A stretch of 64,000 nt of DNA, taken from the NCBI RefSeq assembly GCF_034424545.1, contig NZ_CP139970.1:3038001-3102000 (forward strand). Reading direction: 5' to 3'. The translations under genes and the position numbers were made by a program. The DNA is from Trinickia caryophylli. GTDB lineage: Bacteria; Pseudomonadota; Gammaproteobacteria; Burkholderiales; Burkholderiaceae. Below, piece by piece: positions 1 through 8,188 of this stretch. Under the pieces are notes generated by a model. The model had not been told where the DNA came from, ran no database searches, and was given only the letters and a program-made list of their open reading frames with translations. Position 1 is the first letter of the stretch. Every line of letters begins with the position of its first letter.

Positions 1-76
1 ACGATGCGCCGATTCTACCGTCGCCAGCGCTCGTGCGCCCGTTCGCGGTCTGGCCGCGCGACCCGCCCACCCGTCG

Positions 77-1639
77 TCAGGTCATGCGGTTCTTGGCAAG
101 CGGCGGGTTCGCCGCGAAATAGCGCCTGATGCCCTTCAGGATCGCGCTCGCCATCTCGCTGCGGTAGCTGTCGTCGTTCAGCCGCGCCTCTTCCTCGGGA
201 TTGCTGATGAAGGCCGTCTCGACGAGGATCGACGGAATGTCGGGGGCCTTGAGCACGGCGAATCCGGCCTGCTCGACGGAGCCCTTGTGCAGCTTGTTGA
301 TGCCGCCGATTTCGCGCAGCACGAACGAACCGTAGCGCAGCGAGTCGCGGATCTGCGCCGTCGTCGACATGTCGAAGAGCGCGCGATTGACGGCCTCGTC
401 CTGCGTCTTGACGTTGATTCCGCCGATCAGATCGGAGGCGTTCTCCTTGTTCGCCATCCAGCGCGCCGCCGCGCTCGACGCGCCGTGGTCCGACAGCGCG
501 AACACCGACGAGCCGCGCGCGGAAGGCGTCGTGAACGCATCGGCATGGATCGAGACGAACAGGTCCGCCCCGACGCGGCGCGCCTTTTGCACCCGCACGT
601 TGAGCGGCACGAAGAAATCGGCGTCGCGCGTCATCATGGCGCGCATATTCGGCTGAGCGTCGATCATGGCGCGCAGCTTCTTCGCGACGTCGAGCGCGAC
701 GTGCTTCTCGTAGGTGCCCGCGCTGCCGATGGCGCCCGGGTCTTCGCCGCCGTGCCCGGGGTCGATCGCCACCGTAAGCAGGCGCACGGTGCGGCCAGCC
801 TTGGGCGAGGAGAACGGATAGGCGTCGCCGTCGAGTCCGTCGTCGCCTTTGCGCGCGTAGGCGTTCTCGCCCGATCCGCCGCCGGGTGCGGGCGTGGGGG
901 CACCGTTGTCTTTGCCGCGCCCCGTGGGCGGCTGGCGTTTCGTGCGCCCGCTGCCCGCGGGCGCCTCGGCCGGCGCGCTTTGCGCATAACGCTGAAAGAA
1001 GGCGTCGCTGTTGTCGGCCGCGGGCGGCGCGGTCGGGCCGGCGAGGGGCGCCGGCGCAAGCGTTTCCGGCAGGCCCGGGCTTTCGTTGAGCTGCTTTTCC
1101 TTGTGTTCCGTTTGCGCGAGCAGATCCATGAGCGGGTCCGGCGCCACAGTCGGATAGAGATCGAGCACGAGCCGGTAACGATAGTTGCCCACGGGCGGCA
1201 GCGAAAACACCTGCGGCTTCACCGAGCCTTTGAGATCGAATACGAGCCGCACGACGTGCGGCTGAAACTGGCCCACGCGCACCGCGCGGATCTGCGGGTC
1301 GTTAGGGGTGATCTTCGAGACGAGGTCGCGCAGCGCCTGATCGAGATCGAGGCCGCTCAGATCGACCACGAGCCGGTCGGGGCCCTGCAGCAGTTGCTGC
1401 GAGTTTTGCAGCGGCTGATCGGATTCGATCGTCACGCGTGTGTAGTCGCGCGCGGGCCATACACGTACGCCGAGCACCGAGCTCGCATAGGCCGCGCGCG
1501 GCGCGACGAGCGGCGCGGCCAGGCCCAGCAGGAGCGTCGAGGCGCCCGCCCGCAGCATCTGGCGCCGGCGCCAGTTGTGCGAAGCGGTGGCGGCGGACTC
1601 GATCGAACGGAACGGCTTGATCAACATCTTTCGAGACAT
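77..1639 (-). CDS. amiC: N-acetylmuramoyl-L-alanine amidase AmiC (Tat-exported)
   Basis: Periplasmic zinc amidase that cuts the amide bond between MurNAc and the stem peptide during septal wall splitting. The 520-residue protein has a twin-arginine export signal (RRRQMLR at about residues 24-30, hydrophobic stretch, cleavage near AYA at 52). An AMIN domain for septal targeting follows (about 53-170), then a Pro/Gly/Ala-rich linker and an Amidase_3 domain from about 290. Zinc and catalytic motifs are visible: DPGHGGEDPG, a YEKH glutamate, SIHADA (His about 365) and VETAFISN (Glu about 474). The ATG at 1639 is preceded by AGGAAAAGA and overlaps the end of tsaE by 19 bases, so the two genes are translationally linked. 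A longer open frame upstream is only a shadow of tsaE. Family assignment is firm. Confidence 0.96.
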   Translation of the reverse strand: MSRKMLIKPFRSIESAATASHNWRRRQMLRAGASTLLLGLAAPLVAPRAAYASSVLGVRVWPARDYTRVTIESDQPLQNSQQLLQGPDRLVVDLSGLDLDQALRDLVSKITPNDPQIRAVRVGQFQPHVVRLVFDLKGSVKPQVFSLPPVGNYRYRLVLDLYPTVAPDPLMDLLAQTEHKEKQLNESPGLPETLAPAPLAGPTAPPAADNSDAFFQRYAQSAPAEAPAGSGRTKRQPPTGRGKDNGAPTPAPGGGSGENAYARKGDDGLDGDAYPFSSPKAGRTVRLLTVAIDPGHGGEDPGAIGSAGTYEKHVALDVAKKLRAMIDAQPNMRAMMTRDADFFVPLNVRVQKARRVGADLFVSIHADAFTTPSARGSSVFALSDHGASSAAARWMANKENASDLIGGINVKTQDEAVNRALFDMSTTAQIRDSLRYGSFVLREIGGINKLHKGSVEQAGFAVLKAPDIPSILVETAFISNPEEEARLNDDSYRSEMASAILKGIRRYFAANPPLAKNRMT

Positions 1640-2157
1640 TCTTTTCCTGATTCGCTGTAGGCATGCGCGTCGAGCCGGCGGCGCTCGCCGTCCGTATCGA
1701 GCGCGAAGACGAGATCGGGTACGCCAAGGAGCCCGCCGGCCTTTTGCGGCCATTCGACGAGACAGATGGCCCCCGAATCGAAATACTCGCGAAAGCCGGC
1801 ATCGGCCCACTCGGCCGGATCGGCGAAACGATAGAGGTCGAAGTGATAAACCTCGAGCTCGCCGCTCTCGCGCTCGAGCGCGTAAGGTTCGACCAGCGTG
1901 TAAGTGGGGCTTCTCACGCGGCCCTTGTGTCCGAGGCCCGCGAGCGTTGCGCGCACGAGCGTGGTCTTGCCGGCGCCGAGCTCCCCGAGCAGCTGAACCT
2001 GTAAGCCTTGAAAGCCGGGGCGTATGCGCACGGCGTCGATCGCCTGCGCGAAACGGGCGCCGAACGCTTCGGTGGCCGCCAGGTCCTCCAGCGTGAAGTG
2101 CCGCTCGAGCAGGGCGCTCGCGGGCAGCGGAAGCGAGGGATCGGGCGCCACGGGCAT
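1621..2157 (-). CDS. tsaE: tRNA threonylcarbamoyladenosine biosynthesis ATPase TsaE
   Basis: ATPase of the TsaB-TsaD-TsaE complex that makes the universal t6A37 modification on ANN-decoding tRNAs. The 178-residue protein has a P-loop GELGAGKTT at about 58-66, the conserved SPTYTLV switch segment, HFDLYR and the C-terminal LVEWPQ motif typical of TsaE. It is longer than the E. coli enzyme (about 153 residues), mainly through a short N-terminal extension and tail. It lies upstream of amiC and overlaps it, a pairing common in proteobacteria. Its start is only 17 bases from the divergent queG start, so promoter elements for each gene must lie inside the other's 5' coding end or in this tiny gap. 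Confidence 0.96.
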   Translation of the reverse strand: MPVAPDPSLPLPASALLERHFTLEDLAATEAFGARFAQAIDAVRIRPGFQGLQVQLLGELGAGKTTLVRATLAGLGHKGRVRSPTYTLVEPYALERESGELEVYHFDLYRFADPAEWADAGFREYFDSGAICLVEWPQKAGGLLGVPDLVFALDTDGERRRLDAHAYSESGKECLERC

Positions 2158-2162
2158 TCTCG

Positions 2163-2168
2163 TAAAAT
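2163..2168 (+). promoter_or_regulatory. -10 box of queG, predicts a leaderless transcript
   Basis: TAAAAT ends six bases before the queG ATG at 2175, so transcription should begin at or next to the start codon. No Shine-Dalgarno sequence is present. No convincing -35 hexamer is seen inside tsaE at the expected distance. The same geometry recurs at ybaK, clpS and purN. Confidence 0.6.
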
Positions 2169-2174
2169 AGCGTG

Positions 2175-3497
2175 ATGAATCAATGTCCGGAACACGCCGC
2201 CAAGGGCGGCCGCGCGAATCCGTGCGATACGGCCGCGGCGCGGCAGGACGTCTCGCGCGCCGACGACGCGCATGACGTTCGAGCGAACCGTCTCGACGAC
2301 GCGACGCTCGCCGCGCTCGCGCAGCGCATCAAGGCGTGGGGACGCGAGCTCGGTTTCGGCGCGCTCGGCATCAGCGACACCGATCTGTCGAGCGCCGAAG
2401 CGGGGCTTGCTGCCTGGCTCGAGGCCGGCTGCCACGGCGAAATGGATTATATGGCCAAACATGGCACCAAACGCGCGCGCCCGGCCGAGCTTGTGGCCGG
2501 CACGCGACGCGTGATTACGGCGCGCATGGCCTACATGCCCGCCTCGGTGCTGGCCCCGGCCGCATCCGGCGATGCTTCGGCCGCCGCGGCTCCGCAGGAC
2601 TGGCGCGCGCGCGAACGGGCGCGTCTGGCGGACCCGTCGGCAGCAGTCGTGTCGATCTACGCGCGCGGCCGCGACTATCACAAGGTGATGCGCCAACGGC
2701 TGCAGCGGCTCGCGGAACGCATCGAGCAAGAAGTCGGACCGTACGGCTATCGGGTCTTCACCGATTCGGCGCCCGTGCTCGAAGTCGAACTCGCGCAGAA
2801 GTCGCAGATCGGCTGGCGCGGCAAGCACACGTTGTTGCTCGAGCGCGACGCGGGTTCGCTGTTCTTTCTCGGCGAGATCTACGTCGATCTGCCGCTGCCC
2901 GTCGACGCCCCTTCGACGGGCACGGCCGACGAGGCATCGGCAGTTGCGGCCGCGCCCGCTCAAGCGCCCGCGCGCGCGGCGGGCGCGCACTGCGGCCATT
3001 GCACGCGCTGCATCGAGGCCTGCCCGACCGGTGCGATTGTCGCGCCTTACCGCGTGGATGCGCGCCGCTGCATCTCCTATCTCACGATCGAGCTCGCCGG
3101 CAGCATTCCGGAGCCGCTGCGGCCGCTGATCGGCAACCGCGTCTACGGCTGCGACGACTGCCAGCTCGCATGCCCGTGGAACAAGTTCGCACAGGCGGCG
3201 CCCGTCGACGATTTCGACGTGCGCCACGGCCTCGACCGGGCCACGCTCGTCGAGCTGTTCGAATGGAGTGCCGAGACGTTCGATGCGAGGATGCAGGGTA
3301 GCGCGATTCGCCGGATCGGCTACGAGCGCTGGCTGCGCAACGTCGCGGTCGGGCTCGGCAACGCACTGCGCAGCGCGAGCCCGACCGCGCTCGCGGCGGG
3401 CGAACGCGAACGGATCGTCGCGGCGTTGCGCGGCCGGGCCGACGACGAGTCGCCGCTCGTGCGCGAACATGTCCTTTGGGCGCTCGCGGCCGCTTGA
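2175..3497 (+). CDS. queG: epoxyqueuosine reductase QueG
   Basis: Cobalamin-dependent iron-sulfur enzyme that reduces epoxyqueuosine to queuosine in the wobble base of GUN tRNAs. The 440-residue protein carries two 4Fe-4S cluster motifs: CGHCTRCIEACPTGAI near residue 272 and CDDCQLACPWN near residue 326, with the conserved RRCISYLTIE between. It is longer than the E. coli enzyme (379) because of an N-terminal extension of about 25 residues and two Ala-rich insertions (about residues 110-150 and 245-270). A GTG one codon upstream (2172) is possible, but the ATG at 2175 fits the leaderless promoter better. It starts the plus-strand run queG-ogt-xerD. Confidence 0.95.
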   Translation: MNQCPEHAAKGGRANPCDTAAARQDVSRADDAHDVRANRLDDATLAALAQRIKAWGRELGFGALGISDTDLSSAEAGLAAWLEAGCHGEMDYMAKHGTKRARPAELVAGTRRVITARMAYMPASVLAPAASGDASAAAAPQDWRARERARLADPSAAVVSIYARGRDYHKVMRQRLQRLAERIEQEVGPYGYRVFTDSAPVLEVELAQKSQIGWRGKHTLLLERDAGSLFFLGEIYVDLPLPVDAPSTGTADEASAVAAAPAQAPARAAGAHCGHCTRCIEACPTGAIVAPYRVDARRCISYLTIELAGSIPEPLRPLIGNRVYGCDDCQLACPWNKFAQAAPVDDFDVRHGLDRATLVELFEWSAETFDARMQGSAIRRIGYERWLRNVAVGLGNALRSASPTALAAGERERIVAALRGRADDESPLVREHVLWALAAA

Positions 3498-3544
3498 ATG
3501 CGCGCGGTGCTTCGGGCGAGAATCGCAGTCAAAGGAGGCAGTGC

Positions 3545-4033
3545 ATGCACAACGTCGTGATCGCGGCGCCGTTCGGCAAGGTCGGCATCGATGTCGACGA
3601 TGCCGCCGGCGTCGTGCGGCTCATCGAATATCTGCCGCACACGGTGCCGGATGCCAAGCCGCAGTCCGAATTGGCCCGGTGCGCTGCGCGGCAGATCGAG
3701 CGCTACTTCGCCGAGTCCGACGCACCGTTCGACTTGCCGCTCGCCGATGTCGGCACCGCGTTTCAGCGGCGCGTGTGGGCCGCCATTCGCGCGATTCCGG
3801 CCGGCAGCGTGCAGACCTATGGCGAGCTGGCCCGAGCCGCGGGCGGCGCGGTGCCGCGGGCGGTCGGCCAGGCCTGCGGCGACAACCCGTTCCCGATCGT
3901 CATTCCGTGCCATCGCGTCGTCGCGGCTCAGGGGCTCGGCGGTTTTGCGCATCACGCGGAGGACGGCTTTCATCTGCGCGTGAAGCGCTGGCTTCTCGCG
4001 CACGAAAGCGCGCAGCAGGCGCTGGCCCTATGA
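3545..4033 (+). CDS. ogt: methylated-DNA--[protein]-cysteine S-methyltransferase
   Basis: Suicide DNA repair protein that moves the methyl group from O6-methylguanine (and O4-methylthymine) to its own cysteine. The 162-residue product shows the active-site motif IPCHRVVAA with the acceptor Cys122, the helix-turn-helix segment RVWAAIRAIPAGSVQTYGELA and the asparagine-hinge region GDNPFPIV. No Ada regulatory domain is present, so it is the Ogt type. The ATG at 3545 has a strong AAAGGAGG upstream; a longer frame from 3476 overlaps queG and is not used. Its TGA overlaps the xerD ATG (ATGA at 4030-4033), which implies translational coupling. Confidence 0.95.
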   Translation: MHNVVIAAPFGKVGIDVDDAAGVVRLIEYLPHTVPDAKPQSELARCAARQIERYFAESDAPFDLPLADVGTAFQRRVWAAIRAIPAGSVQTYGELARAAGGAVPRAVGQACGDNPFPIVIPCHRVVAAQGLGGFAHHAEDGFHLRVKRWLLAHESAQQALAL

Positions 4034-4965
4034 GCGAACACCTGACGGAAGACCCGCGCGAAGCGACGATCGATACTTCGGCGAGCCAGCACTCGATCGA
4101 CGCGTTTTGCGACGCGCTCTGGCTCGAGCACGGTCTTGCACGCAACACGCTCGATGCCTATCGGCGCGATCTGCAGCTTTTCGCGCAATGGCTCGCGCGC
4201 CAGCACGGGCTTGCCATCGATGCCGCGCACGAAGCGCACCTGAACGGCTATCTGGCCGCGCGCAGCGACGGCAAGGCCACCTCGGCGAACCGGCGCTTGT
4301 CGGTATTCCGGCGCTATTACGCGTGGGCGATGCGCGAGCATCGCGCCCAGGTGGATCCGACGCTCAAGATCCGCTCGGCGAAGCAGCCGCCGCGTTTTCC
4401 GTCCACGCTGGGCGAAGCGCAGGTGGAAGCGCTGCTGGGTGCGCCCGATATCGACACGCCGCTCGGCTTGCGCGATCGCACGATGCTTGAGCTGATGTAT
4501 GCGAGCGGGTTGCGCGTGAGCGAGCTCGTGACGCTGAAGACGGTCGAAGTCGGGCTCAACGAGGGCGTCGTGCGTGTGATGGGCAAGGGGTCGAAAGAGC
4601 GTCTCGTGCCGTTCGGAGAAGAGGCGCACGACTGGATCGCGCGCTATCTGCGCGCGGCGCGCGGCGCGCTGCTGGGCGAGCGCGCGTGCGATGCCCTTTT
4701 CGTGACCCAGCGCGGGGAAGGCATGACGCGCCAGCAGTTCTGGAACATCATCAAGCGCCATGCGCGCGCCGCCGACATCCGCGCGCCGCTCTCGCCGCAC
4801 ACGCTGCGCCACGCCTTCGCCACGCATCTGCTCAATCACGGCGCGGATCTGCGCGTGGTACAGCTGCTGCTCGGCCATGCGGACATCTCGACGACCCAGA
4901 TCTACACGCACGTGGCGCGCGAGCGTCTCAAGACGTTGCATGCGGTGCACCATCCGCGCGGCTGA
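4030..4965 (+). CDS. xerD: site-specific tyrosine recombinase XerD
   Basis: Chromosome-dimer resolution recombinase that acts with XerC at dif, activated by FtsK. The 311-residue protein has an N-terminal SAM-like core-binding domain (about 15-105) and a C-terminal catalytic domain. Catalytic residues are visible: Arg162 in ASGLRVSELV, the HTLRHAFATHLL box (His257, Arg260), LLGHADISTTQIYTHV and the nucleophile Tyr292. The C-terminal tail RLKTLHAVHHPRG is typical of XerD rather than XerC. Start by four-base overlap with ogt. No att or phage genes are near, so this is the housekeeping recombinase and not an integrase. Confidence 0.95.
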   Translation: MSEHLTEDPREATIDTSASQHSIDAFCDALWLEHGLARNTLDAYRRDLQLFAQWLARQHGLAIDAAHEAHLNGYLAARSDGKATSANRRLSVFRRYYAWAMREHRAQVDPTLKIRSAKQPPRFPSTLGEAQVEALLGAPDIDTPLGLRDRTMLELMYASGLRVSELVTLKTVEVGLNEGVVRVMGKGSKERLVPFGEEAHDWIARYLRAARGALLGERACDALFVTQRGEGMTRQQFWNIIKRHARAADIRAPLSPHTLRHAFATHLLNHGADLRVVQLLLGHADISTTQIYTHVARERLKTLHAVHHPRG

Positions 4966-5022
4966 CGGCCGCGGGTGGCCGCGCGGGTGGCCGCATGGCG
5001 CCGCCGCAGGCCGGGCAGCCGT

Positions 5023-5028
5023 TACAAT
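5023..5028 (+). promoter_or_regulatory. -10 box of ybaK, predicts a leaderless transcript
   Basis: TACAAT ends six bases before the ATG at 5035. No Shine-Dalgarno sequence lies between them. Upstream (4972-4997) there is a short direct repeat of GGTGGCCGC but no clear -35 hexamer. Confidence 0.6.
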
Positions 5029-5034
5029 GCGCCG

Positions 5035-5526
5035 ATGAGCAAAACCAAACACGTTTCGGAAACGCCGGCGACGCAGATGCTGCGCCGCCATGGCGTGAGT
5101 TTCGGGGAACACCCTTACGAGTATGTCGAGCACGGAGGCACGGCGGAGTCGGCACGGCAACTCGGCGTGGACGAGCACTGCGTCGTCAAGACGCTCGTCA
5201 TGGAAGACGAGCACGCCAAGCCGCTCATCGTCCTGATGCACGGCGACCGCTCCGTATCGACGAAAAACCTCGCCCGCCAGATCGGGGCGAAGCGCGTCGA
5301 GCCCTGCAAGCCCGAGGTCGCGAACCGGCACTCGGGCTATCTCGTAGGCGGGACCTCACCGTTCGGCATCAAAAAAGCGATGCCGATCTACGTGGAAGCG
5401 AGCATTCTCGAGCTCGATTCGATCTACCTGAACGGCGGCCGGCGCGGCTATCTCGTCAACCTGGCGCCGTCGGTGCTGACCGAGTTGCTGAAGGCGCGTC
5501 CGGTGCACTGCGCAAGCACCGATTGA
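5035..5526 (+). CDS. ybaK: Cys-tRNA(Pro)/Cys-tRNA(Cys) deacylase YbaK
   Basis: Trans-editing protein of the YbaK/EbsC family that hydrolyses Cys-tRNA(Pro) made by mistake by prolyl-tRNA synthetase. The 163-residue product has the family landmarks HPYEYVEH, the VVKTLVMED segment with the conserved catalytic-site lysine, CKPEVANRHSGYLVGG and PSVLTELL. Length matches the family (about 155-165). An open frame continues upstream to 4975, but that part is intergenic in character and the -10 box lies within it, so the ATG at 5035 is chosen. It is followed by plsY after 119 bases. Confidence 0.93.
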   Translation: MSKTKHVSETPATQMLRRHGVSFGEHPYEYVEHGGTAESARQLGVDEHCVVKTLVMEDEHAKPLIVLMHGDRSVSTKNLARQIGAKRVEPCKPEVANRHSGYLVGGTSPFGIKKAMPIYVEASILELDSIYLNGGRRGYLVNLAPSVLTELLKARPVHCASTD

Positions 5527-5544
5527 GCGGCGCGCGCCGTTCTG

Positions 5545-5550
5545 TAGAAT
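5545..5550 (+). promoter_or_regulatory. putative -10 box upstream of plsY
   Basis: TAGAAT about 95 bases before the plsY start, just after ybaK ends. Without a clear -35 hexamer this is tentative. Confidence 0.35.
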
Positions 5551-5645
5551 GTGCGCCGCGCGGTGCGGATCGTCGCGGCCGGCTGCGAGCCGGCTGCCCG
5601 CGCCGGTGCTTTCGTCCTCACGCCATTCGTTGAAAGAGCTTGCCC

Positions 5646-6299
5646 ATGGAAATGCTCGTTGCCGCGGTCGCGGCCTATCTGATCGGTTCGGTATCGTTTG
5701 CCGTGATCGTCAGCGCCGCGATGGGTCTGGCAGACCCGCGCTCGTACGGTTCGAAGAACCCCGGCGCAACCAACGTGCTCAGAAGCGGCAACAAGAAGGC
5801 GGCGATTCTCACGTTGATCGGCGATGCCTTCAAGGGATGGCTGGCCGTTTGGCTGGCGGCGCACTTCGGCCCGCGCTACGGGCTTGACGACAACGCGGTC
5901 GCCCTCGTCACGTTCGCCGTATTCCTCGGCCATCTCTATCCGGTCTTCTTCAAGTTCAAGGGCGGCAAGGGGGTGGCGACGGCCGCGGGCGTGCTGTTGG
6001 CGATCGACCCGCTGCTCGGCCTCGGCACGGTGCTCGTATGGCTGCTGGTTGCCTTCGTCTCGCGCTATTCGTCGCTCGCCGCGCTCATCGCGGCCGCATT
6101 CGCGCCGCTCGCCGACATCTTCCTCTTTGGCCCGAACGCGATCGCGTGGGCCGTGTTCGCAATGAGCGCGCTGCTGGTATGGCGTCACCGCGGCAATATC
6201 GCCAAGCTGATTGCCGGAAAGGAAAGCCGCATCGGCGAGAAAAAGCAGCCCGTGGGGCATGACGAGCACGGGCACGCCGCGCGGGCGCGCAAGCATTGA
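5646..6299 (+). CDS. plsY: glycerol-3-phosphate acyltransferase PlsY
   Basis: Inner-membrane enzyme that transfers the acyl group of acyl-phosphate to glycerol-3-phosphate, making lysophosphatidic acid, the first step of phospholipid synthesis. The 217-residue protein is mostly membrane helices. It shows the three PlsY motifs: [20 protein letters not shown], the [18 protein letters not shown] loop that binds substrates, and a later SRYSSLAAL segment. Starts are possible at TTG 5640 and ATG 5646; ATG is preferred and AAGAG lies upstream. The C-terminal tail is charged and histidine-rich. It converges on yajQ. Confidence 0.95.
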   Translation: MEMLVAAVAAYLIGSVSFAVIVSAAMGLADPRSYGSKNPGATNVLRSGNKKAAILTLIGDAFKGWLAVWLAAHFGPRYGLDDNAVALVTFAVFLGHLYPVFFKFKGGKGVATAAGVLLAIDPLLGLGTVLVWLLVAFVSRYSSLAALIAAAFAPLADIFLFGPNAIAWAVFAMSALLVWRHRGNIAKLIAGKESRIGEKKQPVGHDEHGHAARARKH

Positions 6300-6300
6300 G

Positions 6301-6324
6301 GGGCGCGGCCGTCAGACCGCGCCC
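6301..6324. terminator. GC-rich hairpin between convergent plsY and yajQ
   Basis: GGGCGCGG and CCGCGCCC form an eight-base stem with an eight-base loop in the 30-base gap between the two convergent genes. There is no U-tract on either side, so it may be a weak terminator or only an RNA 3' end stabiliser. Confidence 0.35.
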
Positions 6325-6329
6325 GCGCG

Positions 6330-6815
6330 TTAGTCGCGGAAGTTGTTGAAGTCGAGCGGCGTATCGGTGACGTCCTTGCGCAGCATCGCGATCACGCCCT
6401 GAAGGTCGTCGCGCTTGGCGCCCGTCACGCGCACGGCGTCGCCCTGAATGCTCGCCTGCACTTTGATCTTGCTGTCCTTCACGAGCCTGACGATTTTCTT
6501 TGCTAGATCGCCCGATACGCCCTTTTTCACGGTGACGACCTGCTTCACTTTGTCGCCGCCGATCTTCTCGATCTTGCCGTAGTCGAGAAAGCGCACGTCG
6601 ACACTGCGCTTGGCCATTTTCGCGACGAGCACGTCTTTCACTTGGCCGAGTTTGAACTCGTCGTCGGCGAACATCGTGAGTTCGCGCTCTTTCTGCTCCA
6701 CGCGGGCATCGGAGCCCTTGAAGTCGAAACGCGTCGAAATCTCCTTGTTGGATTGTTCGACCGCGTTTTTGACTTCGACCATATTGGCTTCGCAGACGAC
6801 ATCGAACGAAGGCAT
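6330..6815 (-). CDS. yajQ: YajQ family cyclic-di-GMP/nucleotide-binding protein
   Basis: Small cytoplasmic protein of the DUF520/YajQ family, with two ferredoxin-like folds. A Xanthomonas homologue is known to bind cyclic di-GMP and work with a transcription factor; the role here is not shown by the sequence. The 161-residue product begins [19 protein letters not shown] and ends [10 protein letters not shown], both family hallmarks, with [10 protein letters not shown] and [16 protein letters not shown] inside. The ATG at 6815 follows GGGAGATACAGC. An in-frame extension to 6884 would overlap the murB promoter region and is not used. Divergent from murB. Confidence 0.93.
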   Translation of the reverse strand: MPSFDVVCEANMVEVKNAVEQSNKEISTRFDFKGSDARVEQKERELTMFADDEFKLGQVKDVLVAKMAKRSVDVRFLDYGKIEKIGGDKVKQVVTVKKGVSGDLAKKIVRLVKDSKIKVQASIQGDAVRVTGAKRDDLQGVIAMLRKDVTDTPLDFNNFRD

Positions 6816-6875
6816 GCTGTATCTCCCAGGTTGAGGCATCGGTGGGGCGCGGCGCCGAGCGCTCGCCCCACTCGC

Positions 6876-6881
6876 TATAAT
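6876..6881 (+). promoter_or_regulatory. -10 box of murB
   Basis: Perfect TATAAT on the plus strand in the yajQ-murB divergent gap, giving a leader of about 80 bases before the murB ATG. The -35 region is weak. Confidence 0.5.
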
Positions 6882-6967
6882 CACGGACCGAACGCCATTC
6901 TACCGATCCCGTCCTCTTTTGCCCAAGCCGGCGCCGCGTTCTCGTCGCCGCAGGGAAACGTTGCTCG

Positions 6968-7999
6968 ATGCCCCCGACCGATTCCGTCGCTTTTATTTCA
7001 GACTATTCGCTTCGCGCCCACAACACGTTCGGCTTCGACGTCCGAGCCCGGCTCGCATGCCGCGTGGAGACCCCGGAGCAGTTCGTGCAGGCAGCTCGCG
7101 AGGCGCGCCGTGCGGGGATGAGCCGGCTTGTGCTCGGCGGCGGCAGCAATGTCGTTTTCACGCGCGATTTCGAGGGGCTCGTCATGCTCGTCGGATCGTC
7201 GGGCAAGCGCGTCGTGCGCGAAGACAGCGAGGCGTGGTACGTCGAGGCGAGCGCAGGCGAGAACTGGCACGCATTCGTGGCCTGGACGCTCGAGGCGGGC
7301 ATGGCCGGGCTTGAAAACCTGGCACTGATTCCCGGTACTGTCGGCGCCGCACCGATCCAGAACATCGGCGCTTATGGGCTCGAAATGGTCGAACGTTTTT
7401 CGTCGCTGCGCGCGATTGAGCTCGATACGGGCGAGTGCGTCGAATTCGATGCGGCGGCCTGTGCGTTCGGCTATCGCGACAGTTTTTTCAAGCGGGCGGG
7501 GCGTGATCGCTTCGCAATCGCGTCGGTCACGTTTCGTTTGCCGAAGGCGTGGGCGCCGCGTGCCGGGTACGCCGATGTCGCACGAGAGCTCGAGGCGCAA
7601 GGCGCCGCGCCAGCGCCCCGTGCGATCTTCGACGCCGTCGTGGCCGTGCGTCGCGCCAAGCTGCCCGATCCGCTCGTGCTAGGCAACGCGGGCAGCTTCT
7701 TCAAGAACCCCGTCGTCGACGCCGCGACGTTCGAGGCATTGCGCGCCCAGGCTCCGCAGGCCGTCGCGTATCCCCAGCAGGATGGGCGCGTGAAGCTCGC
7801 CGCCGGCTGGTTGATCGATCGCTGCGGCTGGAAGGGGCGCGCGCTGGGCAATGCGGCCGTACATGAGAGACAGGCGCTCGTGCTCGTCAATCGCGGCGGC
7901 GCCACAGGAGCCGATGTACTCGCGCTCGCACGCGCGATTCAAGCCGATGTGCGCGAGCGTTTCGGCGTCGAGCTCGAGCCGGAGCCGCTCGTGGTTTGA
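6968..7999 (+). CDS. murB: UDP-N-acetylenolpyruvoylglucosamine reductase MurB (type I)
   Basis: FAD- and NADPH-dependent reductase that makes UDP-MurNAc, the second committed step of peptidoglycan precursor synthesis. The 343-residue length matches the E. coli type I enzyme (342). The FAD-binding part shows LGGGSNVVF and [24 protein letters not shown] follows. The catalytic serine is in [10 protein letters not shown] and the C-terminal glutamate in ELEPEPLVV; the YRDSFFK segment carries the substrate-binding Tyr/Arg. These are the type I features, with the extra C-terminal loop. Start at ATG 6968 is weakly supported by AGGGAAAC upstream. Confidence 0.95.
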   Translation: MPPTDSVAFISDYSLRAHNTFGFDVRARLACRVETPEQFVQAAREARRAGMSRLVLGGGSNVVFTRDFEGLVMLVGSSGKRVVREDSEAWYVEASAGENWHAFVAWTLEAGMAGLENLALIPGTVGAAPIQNIGAYGLEMVERFSSLRAIELDTGECVEFDAAACAFGYRDSFFKRAGRDRFAIASVTFRLPKAWAPRAGYADVARELEAQGAAPAPRAIFDAVVAVRRAKLPDPLVLGNAGSFFKNPVVDAATFEALRAQAPQAVAYPQQDGRVKLAAGWLIDRCGWKGRALGNAAVHERQALVLVNRGGATGADVLALARAIQADVRERFGVELEPEPLVV

Positions 8000-8063
8000 A
8001 CGGGTGAGCGCGGGAGGGAGGGCGGCACGGCGCTCGCGCGGTTCCGCCTTCTCGGCCACTATG

Positions 8064-8092
8064 AAATGCCCCGTTCGAGACGGGGCATTTTT
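8064..8092 (+). terminator. intrinsic terminator of murB
   Basis: AAATGCCCCGT and ACGGGGCATTT form an 11-base perfect stem with a five-base loop, followed by five T residues. The stem is flanked by A residues on the other side too, so it could also stop transcripts from argF. Confidence 0.85.
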
Positions 8093-8188
8093 CGACCGGC
8101 GTGCGTGCCGGGCGGATTACCGATGGATTACCGGGCGGCCTGGCGCGCAGCCATAGGGGTGCGCGATGTAGGTGCCCGATGTGGGCGC

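Noticed and set aside
77..1810. Longer AmiC start at 1810 giving 577 residues
   Set aside because: The added 57 residues are an Arg-rich shadow of tsaE; a good ribosome site precedes the ATG at 1639 and the Tat signal begins soon after.
4030..4965. xerD as a phage or island integrase
   Set aside because: Sequence and length match housekeeping XerD, and there is no tRNA, att repeat or phage gene nearby.
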